DNA from: Microbulbifer yueqingensis
GTDB taxonomy: Bacteria; Pseudomonadota; Gammaproteobacteria; Pseudomonadales; Cellvibrionaceae
Length of the DNA: 64,000 nucleotides
Assembly (NCBI RefSeq): GCF_900100355.1
Contig: NZ_FNFH01000001.1
Location: 817,493-881,492, forward strand
Reading direction: 5' to 3'
The first letter of the stretch is position 1; each line of letters starts with the position of its first letter. Below the pieces are notes generated by a model. It did not search any database. It saw only the letters and a program-made list of their open reading frames with translations, and had not been told where the DNA came from. This document shows positions 9,817 through 19,183 of this stretch, piece by piece. A program made the translations under genes and the position numbers.

Positions 9817-10311
9817 ATGAACGTCCCCACCTACCTTGCCTTCACCTGTGCCCTATTGGGCTCTCAGGTCCAGGCAAAAGAGACCCTGCAATTGACCATA
9901 CTCACGGCCGCCGGGAGGGAGTACCTGGTTGAACATCCTATCGAAGAGAGCGAAGGGGCGTTCGCATCGGGAGTTCTGGGCAGTGAGCCCCTGGGGCGGG
10001 AATACCTGGCAATCCGCTGTGGCGGGTCCTGGGGAGCGCAGAGGTACCGGCTGACCCTGCCGAGTGGCCCGGGTTACCAGCTGGAGCTGACCCCGGAGAG
10101 CATCCTGCTGCGTATTGTCGAACACGACGTCATCAACGAAGACAGCACTATCGAGGCTATGCGAATCCATTGCACAGACGTCGAGCCGCGGGCGGTGGTG
10201 AGGTCTGTGGCGAAAATACAGCTGGACCGGGGCAAGGAAGATAAACGGGAACTGGAACTACCGAACGGCTACCGGCTGCTGTACAGCTACAGCCCCGCCT
10301 CCGCCGATTAA
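9817..10311 (+). CDS. Small secreted protein of unknown function
   Basis: I do not recognise this 164-residue protein. ATG 9817 is chosen because a GGAGAG ribosome-binding site lies just upstream and the next residues form a clean signal peptide (YLAFTCALLGSQVQA, cleavage after about residue 18). The longer frame from 9730 adds 29 residues before that signal. The mature part is mixed alpha/beta by appearance, with a single Cys pair region (IRCGGSW and MRIHCTD). It is transcribed divergently from the beta-helix/cytochrome pair, with about 200 bases between them. Confidence 0.7.
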   Translation: MNVPTYLAFTCALLGSQVQAKETLQLTILTAAGREYLVEHPIEESEGAFASGVLGSEPLGREYLAIRCGGSWGAQRYRLTLPSGPGYQLELTPESILLRIVEHDVINEDSTIEAMRIHCTDVEPRAVVRSVAKIQLDRGKEDKRELELPNGYRLLYSYSPASAD

Positions 10312-10434
10312 CCCGGGCAGCTTTTCCAGCACGCGATGCGCACATCCGGCAGGACCATCGCAATCGCCGCTGTAATCGAGCCTTACCGGACCAGGGGAGC
10401 CTGCCCTCCCGCAGCCCGGTTCAGGCCCGAGCTA

Positions 10435-11031
10435 TCAGTGAAATACCGGGGCGGAAACGAAACTCCAGAACAACACTGTCCCCACCATTACCACCACGGC
10501 CATCACCAGCGATACTGTCACGATCGCACTGGCAAACAGGAAGCCGCGCTCTTCAGACAAGCCCATCACTATGGGAATACCGCTATAGAGCAGGTAAACC
10601 GCATAGGCGACAGCAAGGGTGGCGATCAGGATATCCAGCCAGAGCACCGGGTAGAAACCGGCCAGGCCGGCGATGAAAATAGGGGTCGCAGTAAAGCCGG
10701 CAATGACCATGCCTTTCATCGGGTAGGTCTCGGCCCCGTAGGTCTTCGCCATCCAGTGGATAAAGTAACCGATGGCGATCACACCCAGGACCATCGCCAG
10801 GTAGAAGGCACCGACCAGGGACAGGGCACTCTGGCTGGTGATCCGGACCGGCTCGCCACCGCCCACACTCCAGCCCACCTGAGTGGTGCCGTAGAACCAG
10901 GCCATCGCCGGCAGAAGCGCCAGCACGATAACGTAGGGAATCTGCCGGCGCAGCCCTTTTTCAGACAGGCTTCCGATTTGCTGCCACTGCTGCCGGGGGT
11001 GTACCAGCATTCCGAACATGTAGCTCAACAT
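10435..11031 (-). CDS. Yip1-family integral membrane protein
   Basis: Predicted inner-membrane protein of 198 residues. The N terminus MLSYMFGMLVHPRQQWQQI is typical of bacterial Yip1-domain proteins. Five hydrophobic helices follow (about 32-50, 72-95, 105-130, 133-155, 165-190). The start at 11031 was preferred over a GTG five codons upstream because an AGGAGA ribosome-binding site sits 8 bases before this ATG. The function of bacterial Yip1 proteins is poorly known. It stands alone, convergent with the small secreted protein gene. Confidence 0.78.
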   Translation of the reverse strand: MLSYMFGMLVHPRQQWQQIGSLSEKGLRRQIPYVIVLALLPAMAWFYGTTQVGWSVGGGEPVRITSQSALSLVGAFYLAMVLGVIAIGYFIHWMAKTYGAETYPMKGMVIAGFTATPIFIAGLAGFYPVLWLDILIATLAVAYAVYLLYSGIPIVMGLSEERGFLFASAIVTVSLVMAVVVMVGTVLFWSFVSAPVFH

Positions 11032-11472
11032 CCCGTTTCTCCTCACTCAACGCAAGGAACTTTCCGCCCAGGCACGCTACTGCTTCAGTACTGCTTTTAC
11101 CTACTCTGATTCTTGACTGCCATGCCTCCCCGCTTCCGGCCATTGGCCCGCGGGGATAGAAGACGGCCGGGGATGACCGATCTCAATTTGCTCTGGATAC
11201 GACTTGTCAAAGTGAGGAATACCGCTGAGAGGCCATTCCCGAGGTTCCAGCTTGTTTTTATTCTCACGCCCAGTTGTATCACTGCAGACATACAAGTCAA
11301 CGGCCACGACGAATTAAGTGCAGAACACCACAGTAACGTTTCCACAGGAAACATGCCTGGACAGAATATGCTACCGATTCACCCGGCAGCCCAGTCCCGC
11401 GCTGCCATCACTAGCGGAAGGCCGATCGGGAGCAGGCTGAAATGGTTCACCTGGGCGCCAGCTTCGCCGCCG
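11032..11472. other. Non-coding gap between the Yip1 gene and ilvE
   Basis: A 441-base stretch with no convincing gene; open frames crossing it run antisense into ilvE. I see no clear promoter, terminator or RNA. Confidence 0.5.
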
Positions 11473-12540
11473 TCAGGTCGTGACCGGCTCTACAGCCTCC
11501 ATCCAGCCAAACCTGTCCTCTGCCCTGCCCTCCTGGATATCGAGCAGCGACTGCCGCAGGTGCTCGGCCACCGGGCCCGGGACCTGCGCAAGCTCATATT
11601 GCTGCTCACCGTCGCCCAGCAGGCTGACAGGACTCACGATGGCCGCCGTGCCGCAGGCAAAGGCCTCACTGCAGGTACCGGACTTCACCAGGGCGAGCAG
11701 GTCATCGATATCGATATCGCGCTCATGCACCGTGTAGCCAAGGGCGTCGGCCAGCTGAATCAGCGAGTCGCGGGTAATGCCTTCCAGGATTGAACCATTG
11801 AGCCGCGGCGTATGCAGCTCGCCCTCCATCACGGCAAAGAAATTCATACCCGACAATTCGTCGACGGTGTGCCGGTTACCGGGGTTGAGCCACAGGGACT
11901 GGTCGTACCCCCGCGCTTTCAGGCGCGAGATGCTCAGGAGTGAAGCTGCGTAATTCCCCCCGACCTTGGCATCCCCGGTTCCGCCCACCGCTGCGCGCGA
12001 GTCCTCGCGCTCAACCCAGAGGCGCATGTGCCCGGCGTGGTATGCCGCCGAGGGGCTGGCGATGACATAGAACTCATAAGAGGTACTCGCCGAGACCGCG
12101 AGGTCCGGCTGGGTACCGATCAGGAAGGGGCGCAGATAAAGGGATTCGCCGCTGCTGGCCGGGACCAGGTTGGCACAGTACGCCGTAATGGTGCGCACCC
12201 CCTCCATGAACAGCGACTCGGGGACCGCAGGCATGCACAGGCGCTCGGCCGAATGCGCCATGCGCGCAGCATTACGCTCCGGCCGGAACAGGCTGACCCC
12301 GCCACCCAGAGTGCGGTAGGCTTTCATGCCCTCGAAACAGGACTGCGCGTAATGCAGCACCTTGGCGGCCGGATCCAGCGCCAGCGGCGCGTAGGGGACC
12401 AGCTCGCCGCCGCTCCAGCAGCCATCCTGGCAGACTGCGCGAAACATCACCGGAGCCATCACTGTTCCAAAGCCCAGCCGCTCCGGCATTTCGAACCCGC
12501 GCAGGTGACCGGCCACGGCCGGATCGATATAAACGCTCAC
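11473..12540 (-). CDS. ilvE: Branched-chain amino acid aminotransferase
   Basis: PLP enzyme that interconverts leucine, isoleucine and valine with their 2-oxo acids. The 355-residue length and the sequence match the long, eukaryote-like (type II) BCAT class: FGTVMAPVMF near the N terminus, LHYAQSCFEGMKAYR, LYLRPFLIGTQPDL, and GGTGDAKVGGNYAASL with the PLP lysine (about Lys193). The C-terminal part has CSEAFACGTAAIVSPV, the family's phosphate-binding turn. Translation starts at a GTG preceded by a strong GAGGAGG site. leuA lies in the same window but about 45 kb away. Confidence 0.94.
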   Translation of the reverse strand: MSVYIDPAVAGHLRGFEMPERLGFGTVMAPVMFRAVCQDGCWSGGELVPYAPLALDPAAKVLHYAQSCFEGMKAYRTLGGGVSLFRPERNAARMAHSAERLCMPAVPESLFMEGVRTITAYCANLVPASSGESLYLRPFLIGTQPDLAVSASTSYEFYVIASPSAAYHAGHMRLWVEREDSRAAVGGTGDAKVGGNYAASLLSISRLKARGYDQSLWLNPGNRHTVDELSGMNFFAVMEGELHTPRLNGSILEGITRDSLIQLADALGYTVHERDIDIDDLLALVKSGTCSEAFACGTAAIVSPVSLLGDGEQQYELAQVPGPVAEHLRQSLLDIQEGRAEDRFGWMEAVEPVTT

Positions 12541-13144
12541 AGACAGCCTCCTCTATCTACAATGTGCTGATTATGGCGCTTCCCATCCAACTATCCAAAC
12601 CCTCTGTTCCCTCCAGACCCGCAAACTGCACCCACTCCATCAAAAGCCGGCCCTGATTAGGATAGGCCTTTCGCACTCTGGACGCCGGGCCGCCGGTCAT
12701 CGAATGGGCCCGGCGAGATCTTGCCCGGCCTGGTGATTGGGGTCAGCGACACAGGAAAAGGGGCAAGCGGAGAAAAATCTTAAATTGTGGCGCTGAGCCA
12801 TTCCCCCGCCCACCGCCTGCGACGGAGGGGTGCTAACGTCGATAAAGCGAAATACGTGGAGCCGAAATCTGAGGCGCCAACAGGCCGGGGCGACAGGCGC
12901 CGCTTGGCTATACTCAACAATACGCTCACGTGACGCCGTTAATCAGGCGACGGAGCTTGCCGCAGGCACAGCACGGTTTAGTGCACCGCCAAAAAAAAGC
13001 GGCAACCGGAACTGAAAAGTCCCGGGCACAGTCAGGAACTGAAAAACAGAACCACACTTCAGGGAGAGAAAACCCGGCGGGCACCCCGCCGGAATTCGTG
13101 TCCGACCGCTCGCGCTGGAAGTGCGGGGCCGGGCGAGGCAAAAC
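12541..13144. other. Long non-coding gap upstream of the envelope cluster
   Basis: About 600 bases without a supported gene, between the divergent ilvE and the first gene of the plus-strand cluster. It must hold both promoters. There is an A-tract (CCAAAAAAAAGCGGC) near 12989 and a near-repeat GGAACTGAAAA around 13010 and 13035. I could not recognise a known regulatory RNA or operator. Confidence 0.45.
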
Positions 13145-14467
13145 ATGGATGGAAGTGGTTCAACCGTGACACAGACAGAATTCAGCAGTCCCGTTGCTAT
13201 CGGCTTGATGTTTACAGCCACAGCTCTGCTGTGCAGCGGCGCCCGGGCGGAGATCAAGCCTGTGCCGACAGATGCCGGTGCTCCCCCGCCCGCTTTTATC
13301 GAAGCGGCCACCCAGCCACTACAGCCGGAGAAGCCCCGGCGTCAGCTCCGCCCCTCCGAGGCCGTGGAAAACTATCGCAAGCGAATTGAGGAAATGGAGG
13401 CCGAATACGGCGCCTACGGAGCAGGCATAGACGAGCAGCTGGTTGGTCTCGCGACCGCCTTACAGCGATCCGGTGCCCATGAAGAAGCCATCAGCGAGTT
13501 CCGGCGTGCAATGCTGATCAATCGGGTTAATGAGGGACTCTACTCGCTGAACCAGGTACCGATGATCGAGAGCATGATTGACAGTCAGGTAGCGCTTAAC
13601 CAGTGGGACGACGCGAACGACAACCAGCAGTACCTGTTCTGGCTGCACGAACAGAACTATGGCGAAACCGATCCGCGAATGCTTCCCGTCATCGAGCGGT
13701 TGAGTGACTGGCACCTGAAGGCCTATGTAGAAGAGAAAGGAGAAACGCTGTTCGAGCATCTCATCAGCGCCACAAATCTCTACCAGCTGGCAGTGGATAT
13801 CATTACCCAGAATTTCGGCGCAGATGACCTTCGCCTGGTACAGGCACTGCGGGGATTAAAGGTTACTAATTACTATCTCTTTACCTACAAAGGGGAGCCC
13901 CAGCAAGCGGTAATGGTCAACACCAGCTTCGGGCCCGGGGATCCCAATGCCCCACGGCGAGCAGAGCTGGACCACTACAAAATGGCCAGCTTCAGCTCGG
14001 GCAAAGACGCCCTTGCGCGCATCGTCGACGTCTACGAGCAGAACCCGCAATCCCCCCCGGCCGCCTCAGCCAAGGCAATAGTGGAGCTGGGCGACTGGTA
14101 CATGATGTTCAACAAGTGGCATTCAGCAAAGGAAACCTACGGCAAGGCATACCACGCCCTGTGGGACAACGGCGCGACCAACCAGGAGATCGAGGACATT
14201 TTCGGGCACCCGGCAGCGTTGCCCGACCTGCCGATGCTGGATGAGGATGGCAATGGGCTCGCCAATGCCTACGTGACGGTGTCCTACGATGTGACCGCGT
14301 ACGGCAAGGCTCGTAATATCCAGGTCATCAGTTCCAGTCCGGGCGACACAGTATCCATTCGTGCCCGGGCCAGGAATGTCATCAAACGCGCCAAATTCCG
14401 TCCCAGGTTTGAAAATGGCGAGCCGGTGGACACCGTCGGTATCGTCCAGCGTTTTGTATTTGACTAG
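13145..14467 (+). CDS. Secreted helical-repeat protein with TonB-C-like domain
   Basis: First gene of the plus-strand envelope cluster; about 440 residues. A signal peptide (AIGLMFTATALLCSGARA) ends near residue 33. The middle (about 70-330) is alpha-helical with TPR-like spacing (LATALQRSGAHEEAISEFRRAML, GDWYMMFNKWHSAKETYGKAYHAL). The last 80 residues, from GLANAYVTVSYDVTAYGKARN to PVDTVGIVQRFVFD, have the look of the TonB C-terminal fold (RAKFRPRFENGEPV). It has no N-terminal TonB-type anchor or Pro-rich linker, so it is not a standard TonB. Start uncertain: a GTG eight codons later is also possible. Confidence 0.65.
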   Translation: MDGSGSTVTQTEFSSPVAIGLMFTATALLCSGARAEIKPVPTDAGAPPPAFIEAATQPLQPEKPRRQLRPSEAVENYRKRIEEMEAEYGAYGAGIDEQLVGLATALQRSGAHEEAISEFRRAMLINRVNEGLYSLNQVPMIESMIDSQVALNQWDDANDNQQYLFWLHEQNYGETDPRMLPVIERLSDWHLKAYVEEKGETLFEHLISATNLYQLAVDIITQNFGADDLRLVQALRGLKVTNYYLFTYKGEPQQAVMVNTSFGPGDPNAPRRAELDHYKMASFSSGKDALARIVDVYEQNPQSPPAASAKAIVELGDWYMMFNKWHSAKETYGKAYHALWDNGATNQEIEDIFGHPAALPDLPMLDEDGNGLANAYVTVSYDVTAYGKARNIQVISSSPGDTVSIRARARNVIKRAKFRPRFENGEPVDTVGIVQRFVFD

Positions 14468-14709
14468 CCCGGCCGGTACTACAGGCGGCGGACGCCAGAC
14501 CACGCGGGCAGACGGAGGCGCCCCGCTGCCTGCCCAGGCTAAACCCGCGCGGCTACGCGCGGTCCAAAGGGACAGCATGAATAACAGAGAAAAGGCGGCC
14601 TCGATACCCACTTGCGTCAAGGAGCTGATGACAGAGCCGAGCGAAGCGACTTTGCCGCAATGATCACCCGGGCCACACAGGCGCCGGCGCGCGCACCAGG
14701 AGAGAGACA

Positions 14710-15972
14710 ATGACACCACGGAATGCGGTATCCCCAACCCAGAGAAAGTGGCCGGCATGGCAGGCGCTGGTATCAGTCCTCGCACTGAGCGCGGCGATCG
14801 CGGGCTGCAAGAGCCAGCAGACCCAGCAGCAGCCCCCTGCGCAGCCATCCCAGTCGCAGTCTCAATCTCAATCTCAATCTCAATCTCAGTCTCAGTCTCA
14901 GTCTCAGTCTCAGTCTCAGTCTCAGTCTCAGTCTCAGTCGCAATCTCAGTCGCAGCCATCGAGTAGCCCGCAGAGTCAGTCGGGCCCGCAGACCGCCAGC
15001 AGCACGCCCGCCAGCAGCTCGCCCAGCAGCCGCAGCCAGTCGCTGCCCAGTATCGAGAGTGGTGCGGAAGCAAACCAGCAGTCGAGCACCGCCTCCGGTT
15101 CCGGTGAGGAACAATCCAGCCGCAGGAATAGTTCGGCCGGCGAAACCATGCCGGATGCCACGGCTCGCCGCGACAGTCAGTCCACCCCCGTATACAGCGA
15201 GGCTGAGAGCGAGCCACAGGAACGTCGTATGCCACCCGACCCATCGAGCGGCAACGAGGGAAAACCGCCGGAAGAGGTCGATTTCTCGGAAGAGGAACAG
15301 ACCGCCTCTTCATCATCCAGCAGCTCTTCTTCCAGTGCCAGCAGCTCGTCAAGCAGTGCAAGCGCGTCCAGCCAGAGCGAAGCCGCCAGCACTTCGGCCA
15401 CCAGCCGCAGTGCCACTGCGCAGAGTGCCAGGAGTTCCGCCAGCTCGGGCAGCCCCGGTGGGGGCAGCAGCGCTCCCGATGAGCCTCCAGCCAGCACCGC
15501 GGAGCGGGTGGCAGAACTGGAGGGTGAGTTCGACGCGACCATGGCCAGCTACGACGGCATGATCCTGCGCGAGCGGGACTATGTTCGCAATCGCCCGGTT
15601 TCAGCGGAGGAAAGTGAGGAACCTGCGGACGAGCCGCCCCCCGGGGAATCGCTCGAGGACCTGATCGAATCTGCCGAGGCTGAGTTGCCCGCGCCCCCCG
15701 GTGGCGGAGCAGGAGGTTCAGATGAGGGAAGTGGCGCGGAGCAGAACAACTCCAGTGGACAGGCTACCGGCCCGGGCATGCCCACTGCCGGGCGCAAGGG
15801 TGAATATGACCACAGTGGCAGCACGCCTGTCGTCCCCGCGGACATACCGGAGGGTGACGACGACGATGTGGTGGCCCGCCAGATTCGCGAGGCCGCGACG
15901 CGCGAAAAGGATCCGGAGCTGCGCGAGCGGCTCTGGGAGGAATACCGGAAATATAAAAACGCGAAGAAGTAA
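14710..15972 (+). CDS. Low-complexity Ser/Gln-rich lipoprotein with (QS)n tract
   Basis: Predicted lipoprotein of 420 residues. AGGAGAGAG precedes the ATG; the signal peptide ends in SAAIAGC (lipobox Cys about 33). The next section is a run of 17 Gln-Ser dipeptides encoded by hexanucleotide repeats, then Ser-rich and poly-Ser stretches (about residues 198-240), then acidic and Pro/Gly-rich sequence. The C terminus is charged and helical (REAATREKDPELRERLWEEYRKY). Most of the chain is probably disordered, perhaps a flexible tether from the outer membrane. I recognise no enzymatic domain. It lies 17 bases before the next lipoprotein gene. Confidence 0.8.
   Translation: MTPRNAVSPTQRKWPAWQALVSVLALSAAIAGCKSQQTQQQPPAQPSQSQSQSQSQSQSQSQSQSQSQSQSQSQSQSQSQSQPSSSPQSQSGPQTASSTPASSSPSSRSQSLPSIESGAEANQQSSTASGSGEEQSSRRNSSAGETMPDATARRDSQSTPVYSEAESEPQERRMPPDPSSGNEGKPPEEVDFSEEEQTASSSSSSSSSSASSSSSSASASSQSEAASTSATSRSATAQSARSSASSGSPGGGSSAPDEPPASTAERVAELEGEFDATMASYDGMILRERDYVRNRPVSAEESEEPADEPPPGESLEDLIESAEAELPAPPGGGAGGSDEGSGAEQNNSSGQATGPGMPTAGRKGEYDHSGSTPVVPADIPEGDDDDVVARQIREAATREKDPELRERLWEEYRKYKNAKK
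14851..14952 (+). repeat. Hexanucleotide tandem repeat (CAGTCT/CAATCT)17
   Basis: Seventeen in-frame 6-base units encode Gln-Ser. Variants are CAGTCG, CAGTCT and CAATCT; eight successive perfect CAGTCT copies occupy 14887-14934. Because the unit is 6 bases, copy-number change would alter tract length without shifting the frame. Confidence 0.95.
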
Positions 15973-15989
15973 CTGCGGAGGGATCCACC

Positions 15990-17201
15990 ATGCATATCCC
16001 CGGACTGCCTGGCACCGAGAACACGTTCGGCAAAGGCCTGCTTATCACTGTGCTGTTGATGCTTGGCGCCTGTGCCACGACGGAGGTACGTACCACTGCA
16101 TTCACGCCGCTTACCGTGGAGGATTCCACCATTCCAGAACAGCGGCTCCTCGACGTGGGCGTGGTGCAGTTCGACCCCGGCCTGGAGACCACTGAAGTAA
16201 GCGAGGAGGAGCTCGTCTTTCCCGAGCTGCGTCAGGCAGAATCACGCTATATTGCCGTGACCCTTGCCGAGTCACTGCAGGAGAGTCAGGGCTGGGGGCC
16301 GGTCCGGGTAATCCCCAGCAGCCGCACCAATATCGACGTCACTGTACAGGGGCGTATCCTGCAGTCCGACGGGGAGACACTCACTGTCGAAGTTACGGTG
16401 TCTGACTCCCGCGGCCAGAGGTGGTTTACCAAAGAATACTCTGAGCGGGCCTCACAATACGCTTATGACCGGAAGCATCCCACCAAGGGTGATGCCTTCC
16501 AGGGAATCTATAACCGTGTTGCCAATGACATGCTGGAGTATCGCCAGGGTCTATCGGACGAGTACATTGCCGAACTTCGTGCAATTTCAGAGATGCGATT
16601 CGCACGTAATTTTTCCCCGGATGCATTTTCCAGTTATCTGACCCAGAGCGACGACGGCATCTATCAACTCAAGGCGTTGCCTGCTGAGAACGATCCCATG
16701 CTGGAGCGTGTACGCAGGATCCGGGAGCGCGATTACCTGTTTGTCGATACCCTGCAGGGCTATTACGGCACCTTCGTGAAGTCTATGGAGACACCATACC
16801 AACAGTGGCGGGCGCTCAGCTTCGAGGAAGTCCAGCAGATGCGCGAACTCAAGCGCAAGGCCAGGAACCACACGATTATGGGCGCAGCTGCGATCATCGG
16901 TGGCATCGCCGCCGCAGGTGCTGGCGGTGGTGCGGCGCGCCAGGCGGGACATGTGGCCGTGGCTGGTGGCGGCTACCTGGTAAAGAGCGGTTTCGACCGG
17001 CGCAGCGAGGCAAAGATGCACATCGAGGCATTGCAGGAGCTGGGCGACTCCATGCAGGCCGAGGTGGAACCGCAGATCGTCGAGCTCGAAGACCGCACGG
17101 TAACCCTCTCCGGCACTGTGGAAAACCAGTATCGCCAGTGGCGAGAGATCCTGAAGGAAATTTACGAAGCAGAGACCGGCGCGCTGGAGACCAGCATCTG
17201 A
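15990..17201 (+). CDS. Lipoprotein with glycine-zipper-like segment, unknown function
   Basis: A 403-residue predicted lipoprotein: signal KGLLITVLLMLGAC with lipobox Cys about residue 27. A GGAGGGATCC site precedes the ATG. The first half carries a domain with GPVRVIPSSRTNIDVTVQGRILQSDGETLTVEV, reminiscent of outer-membrane assembly lipoproteins that compute a protein-level 'resistance' fold, but I cannot name the family. Near residues 292-330 is a Gly/Ala-rich hydrophobic stretch (AAAIIGGIAAAGAGGG) of glycine-zipper type. The C-terminal part is helical and acidic. It is part of the envelope cluster. Confidence 0.72.
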   Translation: MHIPGLPGTENTFGKGLLITVLLMLGACATTEVRTTAFTPLTVEDSTIPEQRLLDVGVVQFDPGLETTEVSEEELVFPELRQAESRYIAVTLAESLQESQGWGPVRVIPSSRTNIDVTVQGRILQSDGETLTVEVTVSDSRGQRWFTKEYSERASQYAYDRKHPTKGDAFQGIYNRVANDMLEYRQGLSDEYIAELRAISEMRFARNFSPDAFSSYLTQSDDGIYQLKALPAENDPMLERVRRIRERDYLFVDTLQGYYGTFVKSMETPYQQWRALSFEEVQQMRELKRKARNHTIMGAAAIIGGIAAAGAGGGAARQAGHVAVAGGGYLVKSGFDRRSEAKMHIEALQELGDSMQAEVEPQIVELEDRTVTLSGTVENQYRQWREILKEIYEAETGALETSI

Positions 17202-17313
17202 GCAGCATGCCGGCCTTGACGGGCACAGCCTTCGGGGGGCTCACCGGGTAGCGATCCTCATCGGCAGGCTGCCCGGTGCCACCGGACAATAATCACAGCC
17301 AGGCGGGACTTCT

Positions 17314-18885
17314 ATGCACCACCGCGATCGGGATTCGGAAAACCATTCCTACATCGAACCTGCTGATTTCAGTTTTGGCAGGGAGAGCGAAGGCAGTCCA
17401 GAGGGGGCTTCAGGCGCGAAGCCAAACCGGGACACGGCCACTTCAACACCCATTCGTCGGCAGCAGCTATCCGCGTTTCTGGTCGGCGCCCTGCTCCTGT
17501 CGGGTGTCGTGGCTGTCTTCTGGTTGCTGCCCCAGACAGTGGAGAAACCGCCTGTAAAAGTGTCGCCACTCGCGGACCACCGCGCCGCCACACAGGCGCC
17601 TCCCCAGGTAAAGACCTCGCCATATACGGACGCGGAAATTGCCCGGCAGCGCCGGAAGGTCCAGGAAATCCTGCAGGAAATCTTTGTCGTCCAGGAGGAA
17701 CTGCAGGAGCGCCGCGTGGAAATCTGGGCCGCGGAAGATTTCTCCGCTGCGCGGGGCCAGGCCGAGGAGGCTGACGCCACCTACCGCCAGCGCAGCTTCA
17801 AGCAGGCACTGGACCAGTACGAGCAGGCTCTCGCGTCCATGAGAGCAATCCGCGAGAGCGTGCCACAACGAATCGAGCAGCACCTGGCCGAGGGCAAGGA
17901 GGCCCTGGACAAGGGTGACGCCGAAGCGGCCCATACAGCCTTCGACCTGGTCCTCACAATCTCCGAGGGACACCCACGCGGAACCCGGGGCAAGGAGCGG
18001 GCGGAAAAGCTGCCTGAGGTCTGGGAGTACTTTACCCGCGGCCGAGATGCCTTTGCCGCTGGCAACCTGGGTATCGCCCGTGAGTCGCTGGAACAGGCGC
18101 TGGCCATCGACGCAGAAACAGCTCCAGCACAGGAACTGCTGCCACAGATACTGTCTGCCATTACCGAGCGCGATTACAGCGAAGCCATGTCCGCCGGTTA
18201 CGCGGCTATTGCCGCCGGAGACTTTGCCCGCGCGCAGGCCCAGTTCGAGCGGGCCCGGAAACTCAAGCCCTCTTCTCAAGATCCCGCCGTTGGGCTGCAG
18301 CAGGCCGCCAATGGGCTCGAGCAGACCAGGGTGGACAGCCTGTTTGCCCAGGCGCGGCGGCAGGAGGAATCCGAACGGTGGCACCAGGCTGTAAAAAGCT
18401 ACCAGCAACTGCTGGACAGCGATAGCAGCCTCGTTCAGGCGATCAGCGGCAAGGCCCGCGCCACGGCGCGCGCCAGACTCGACGACCAATTACAGGAACT
18501 GCTCGATGACCCGTTGTCCCTGGGCAGCAACAAGCGCAATCGATATGCCCGTGAGGTACTCGAGGATGCCCGGCAGGTAGGCGCGGAGGGTCCCAGGCTC
18601 ACCAGCCAGATCGACCAGCTCGAGACCGCGCTGACCCAGGCCCTGGTGCCGGTACCAGTGCGCTTCCGCTCCGACAGCAGCACCAGGGTATCCATTTACC
18701 GTGTGGGCACACTGGGTAATTTCAGTGAGCGGCAGATTACCCTCAAGCCCGGGCGTTATACAGCTGTGGGCAGGCGAGAGGGCTACAGGGACGTACGTCG
18801 TGAATTTACAGTCTTGCCGGGCGCTGAGCCCCCTACTGTCGTCATTCAGTGCGCAGAGAAAATAAACGGCGCCAATAATGGCTAG
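17314..18885 (+). CDS. Membrane-anchored TPR protein with PEGA-like C-terminal domain
   Basis: A 523-residue single-pass protein. A short cytoplasmic N terminus precedes one membrane helix (about 51-73, LSAFLVGALLLSGVVAVFW). The periplasmic part begins with a coiled coil (about 105-140, RRKVQEILQEIFVVQEELQERR), then several TPR-like units (about 150-400, for example SFKQALDQYEQALASMRAIRE and WHQAVKSYQQLLDSDSS). It ends in a beta-rich PEGA-like module (TLKPGRYTAVGRREGYRDVRREF). The same end-domain type recurs in the next gene. Probably a periplasmic scaffold; no catalytic motif is seen. Confidence 0.78.
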   Translation: MHHRDRDSENHSYIEPADFSFGRESEGSPEGASGAKPNRDTATSTPIRRQQLSAFLVGALLLSGVVAVFWLLPQTVEKPPVKVSPLADHRAATQAPPQVKTSPYTDAEIARQRRKVQEILQEIFVVQEELQERRVEIWAAEDFSAARGQAEEADATYRQRSFKQALDQYEQALASMRAIRESVPQRIEQHLAEGKEALDKGDAEAAHTAFDLVLTISEGHPRGTRGKERAEKLPEVWEYFTRGRDAFAAGNLGIARESLEQALAIDAETAPAQELLPQILSAITERDYSEAMSAGYAAIAAGDFARAQAQFERARKLKPSSQDPAVGLQQAANGLEQTRVDSLFAQARRQEESERWHQAVKSYQQLLDSDSSLVQAISGKARATARARLDDQLQELLDDPLSLGSNKRNRYAREVLEDARQVGAEGPRLTSQIDQLETALTQALVPVPVRFRSDSSTRVSIYRVGTLGNFSERQITLKPGRYTAVGRREGYRDVRREFTVLPGAEPPTVVIQCAEKINGANNG

Positions 18886-19062
18886 CAACACTGCAAAGGC
18901 CTGAACCGCTCCTTCTTTCCCCGTTCAAATACAGTACTGGATCAAATCCAGTCAGGCCCCGGCGGCCGGACAGAATCGCCTGCTGAGTTCAGGTGAAAAG
19001 GGGAAATCAGCGACAAAGAACCCCGCGAGAGACATGGCGCAAGGCTGGACGAGCTAAGCTTT

Positions 19063-19170
19063 ATGTCACCGGAAAATAACGGCGGTGATGGCGCAAGACT
19101 GATTCGCTCCATGCGCTGCGCGGGCCTCAGCCGCTGCCCCATTTGCGATAACTCGATAAGTACGCAGTAA
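19063..19170 (+). CDS. Possible 35-residue ORF between cluster genes
   Basis: A short open frame in the 298-base gap between the TPR and PEGA/SUMF1 genes would encode a peptide ending in CAGLSRCPICDNSISTQ, with a CPxC pair. There is no clear ribosome-binding site, and the frame is open for another 23 codons upstream without an ATG. It may be chance or a relic. Listed because the gap is otherwise empty. Confidence 0.2.
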   Translation: MSPENNGGDGARLIRSMRCAGLSRCPICDNSISTQ

Positions 19171-19183
19171 CAGGGATTCACTG

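Noticed and set aside
13145..14467. Ordinary TonB
   Set aside because: A cleavable-looking signal and long helical domain replace the anchor and Pro-rich linker.
14123..15361. Long antisense frames over the (QS)n gene, with runs of Glu-Thr or Leu-Arg
   Set aside because: They are mirror images of the hexanucleotide repeat; the plus-strand frame has a signal peptide, lipobox and ribosome-binding site.
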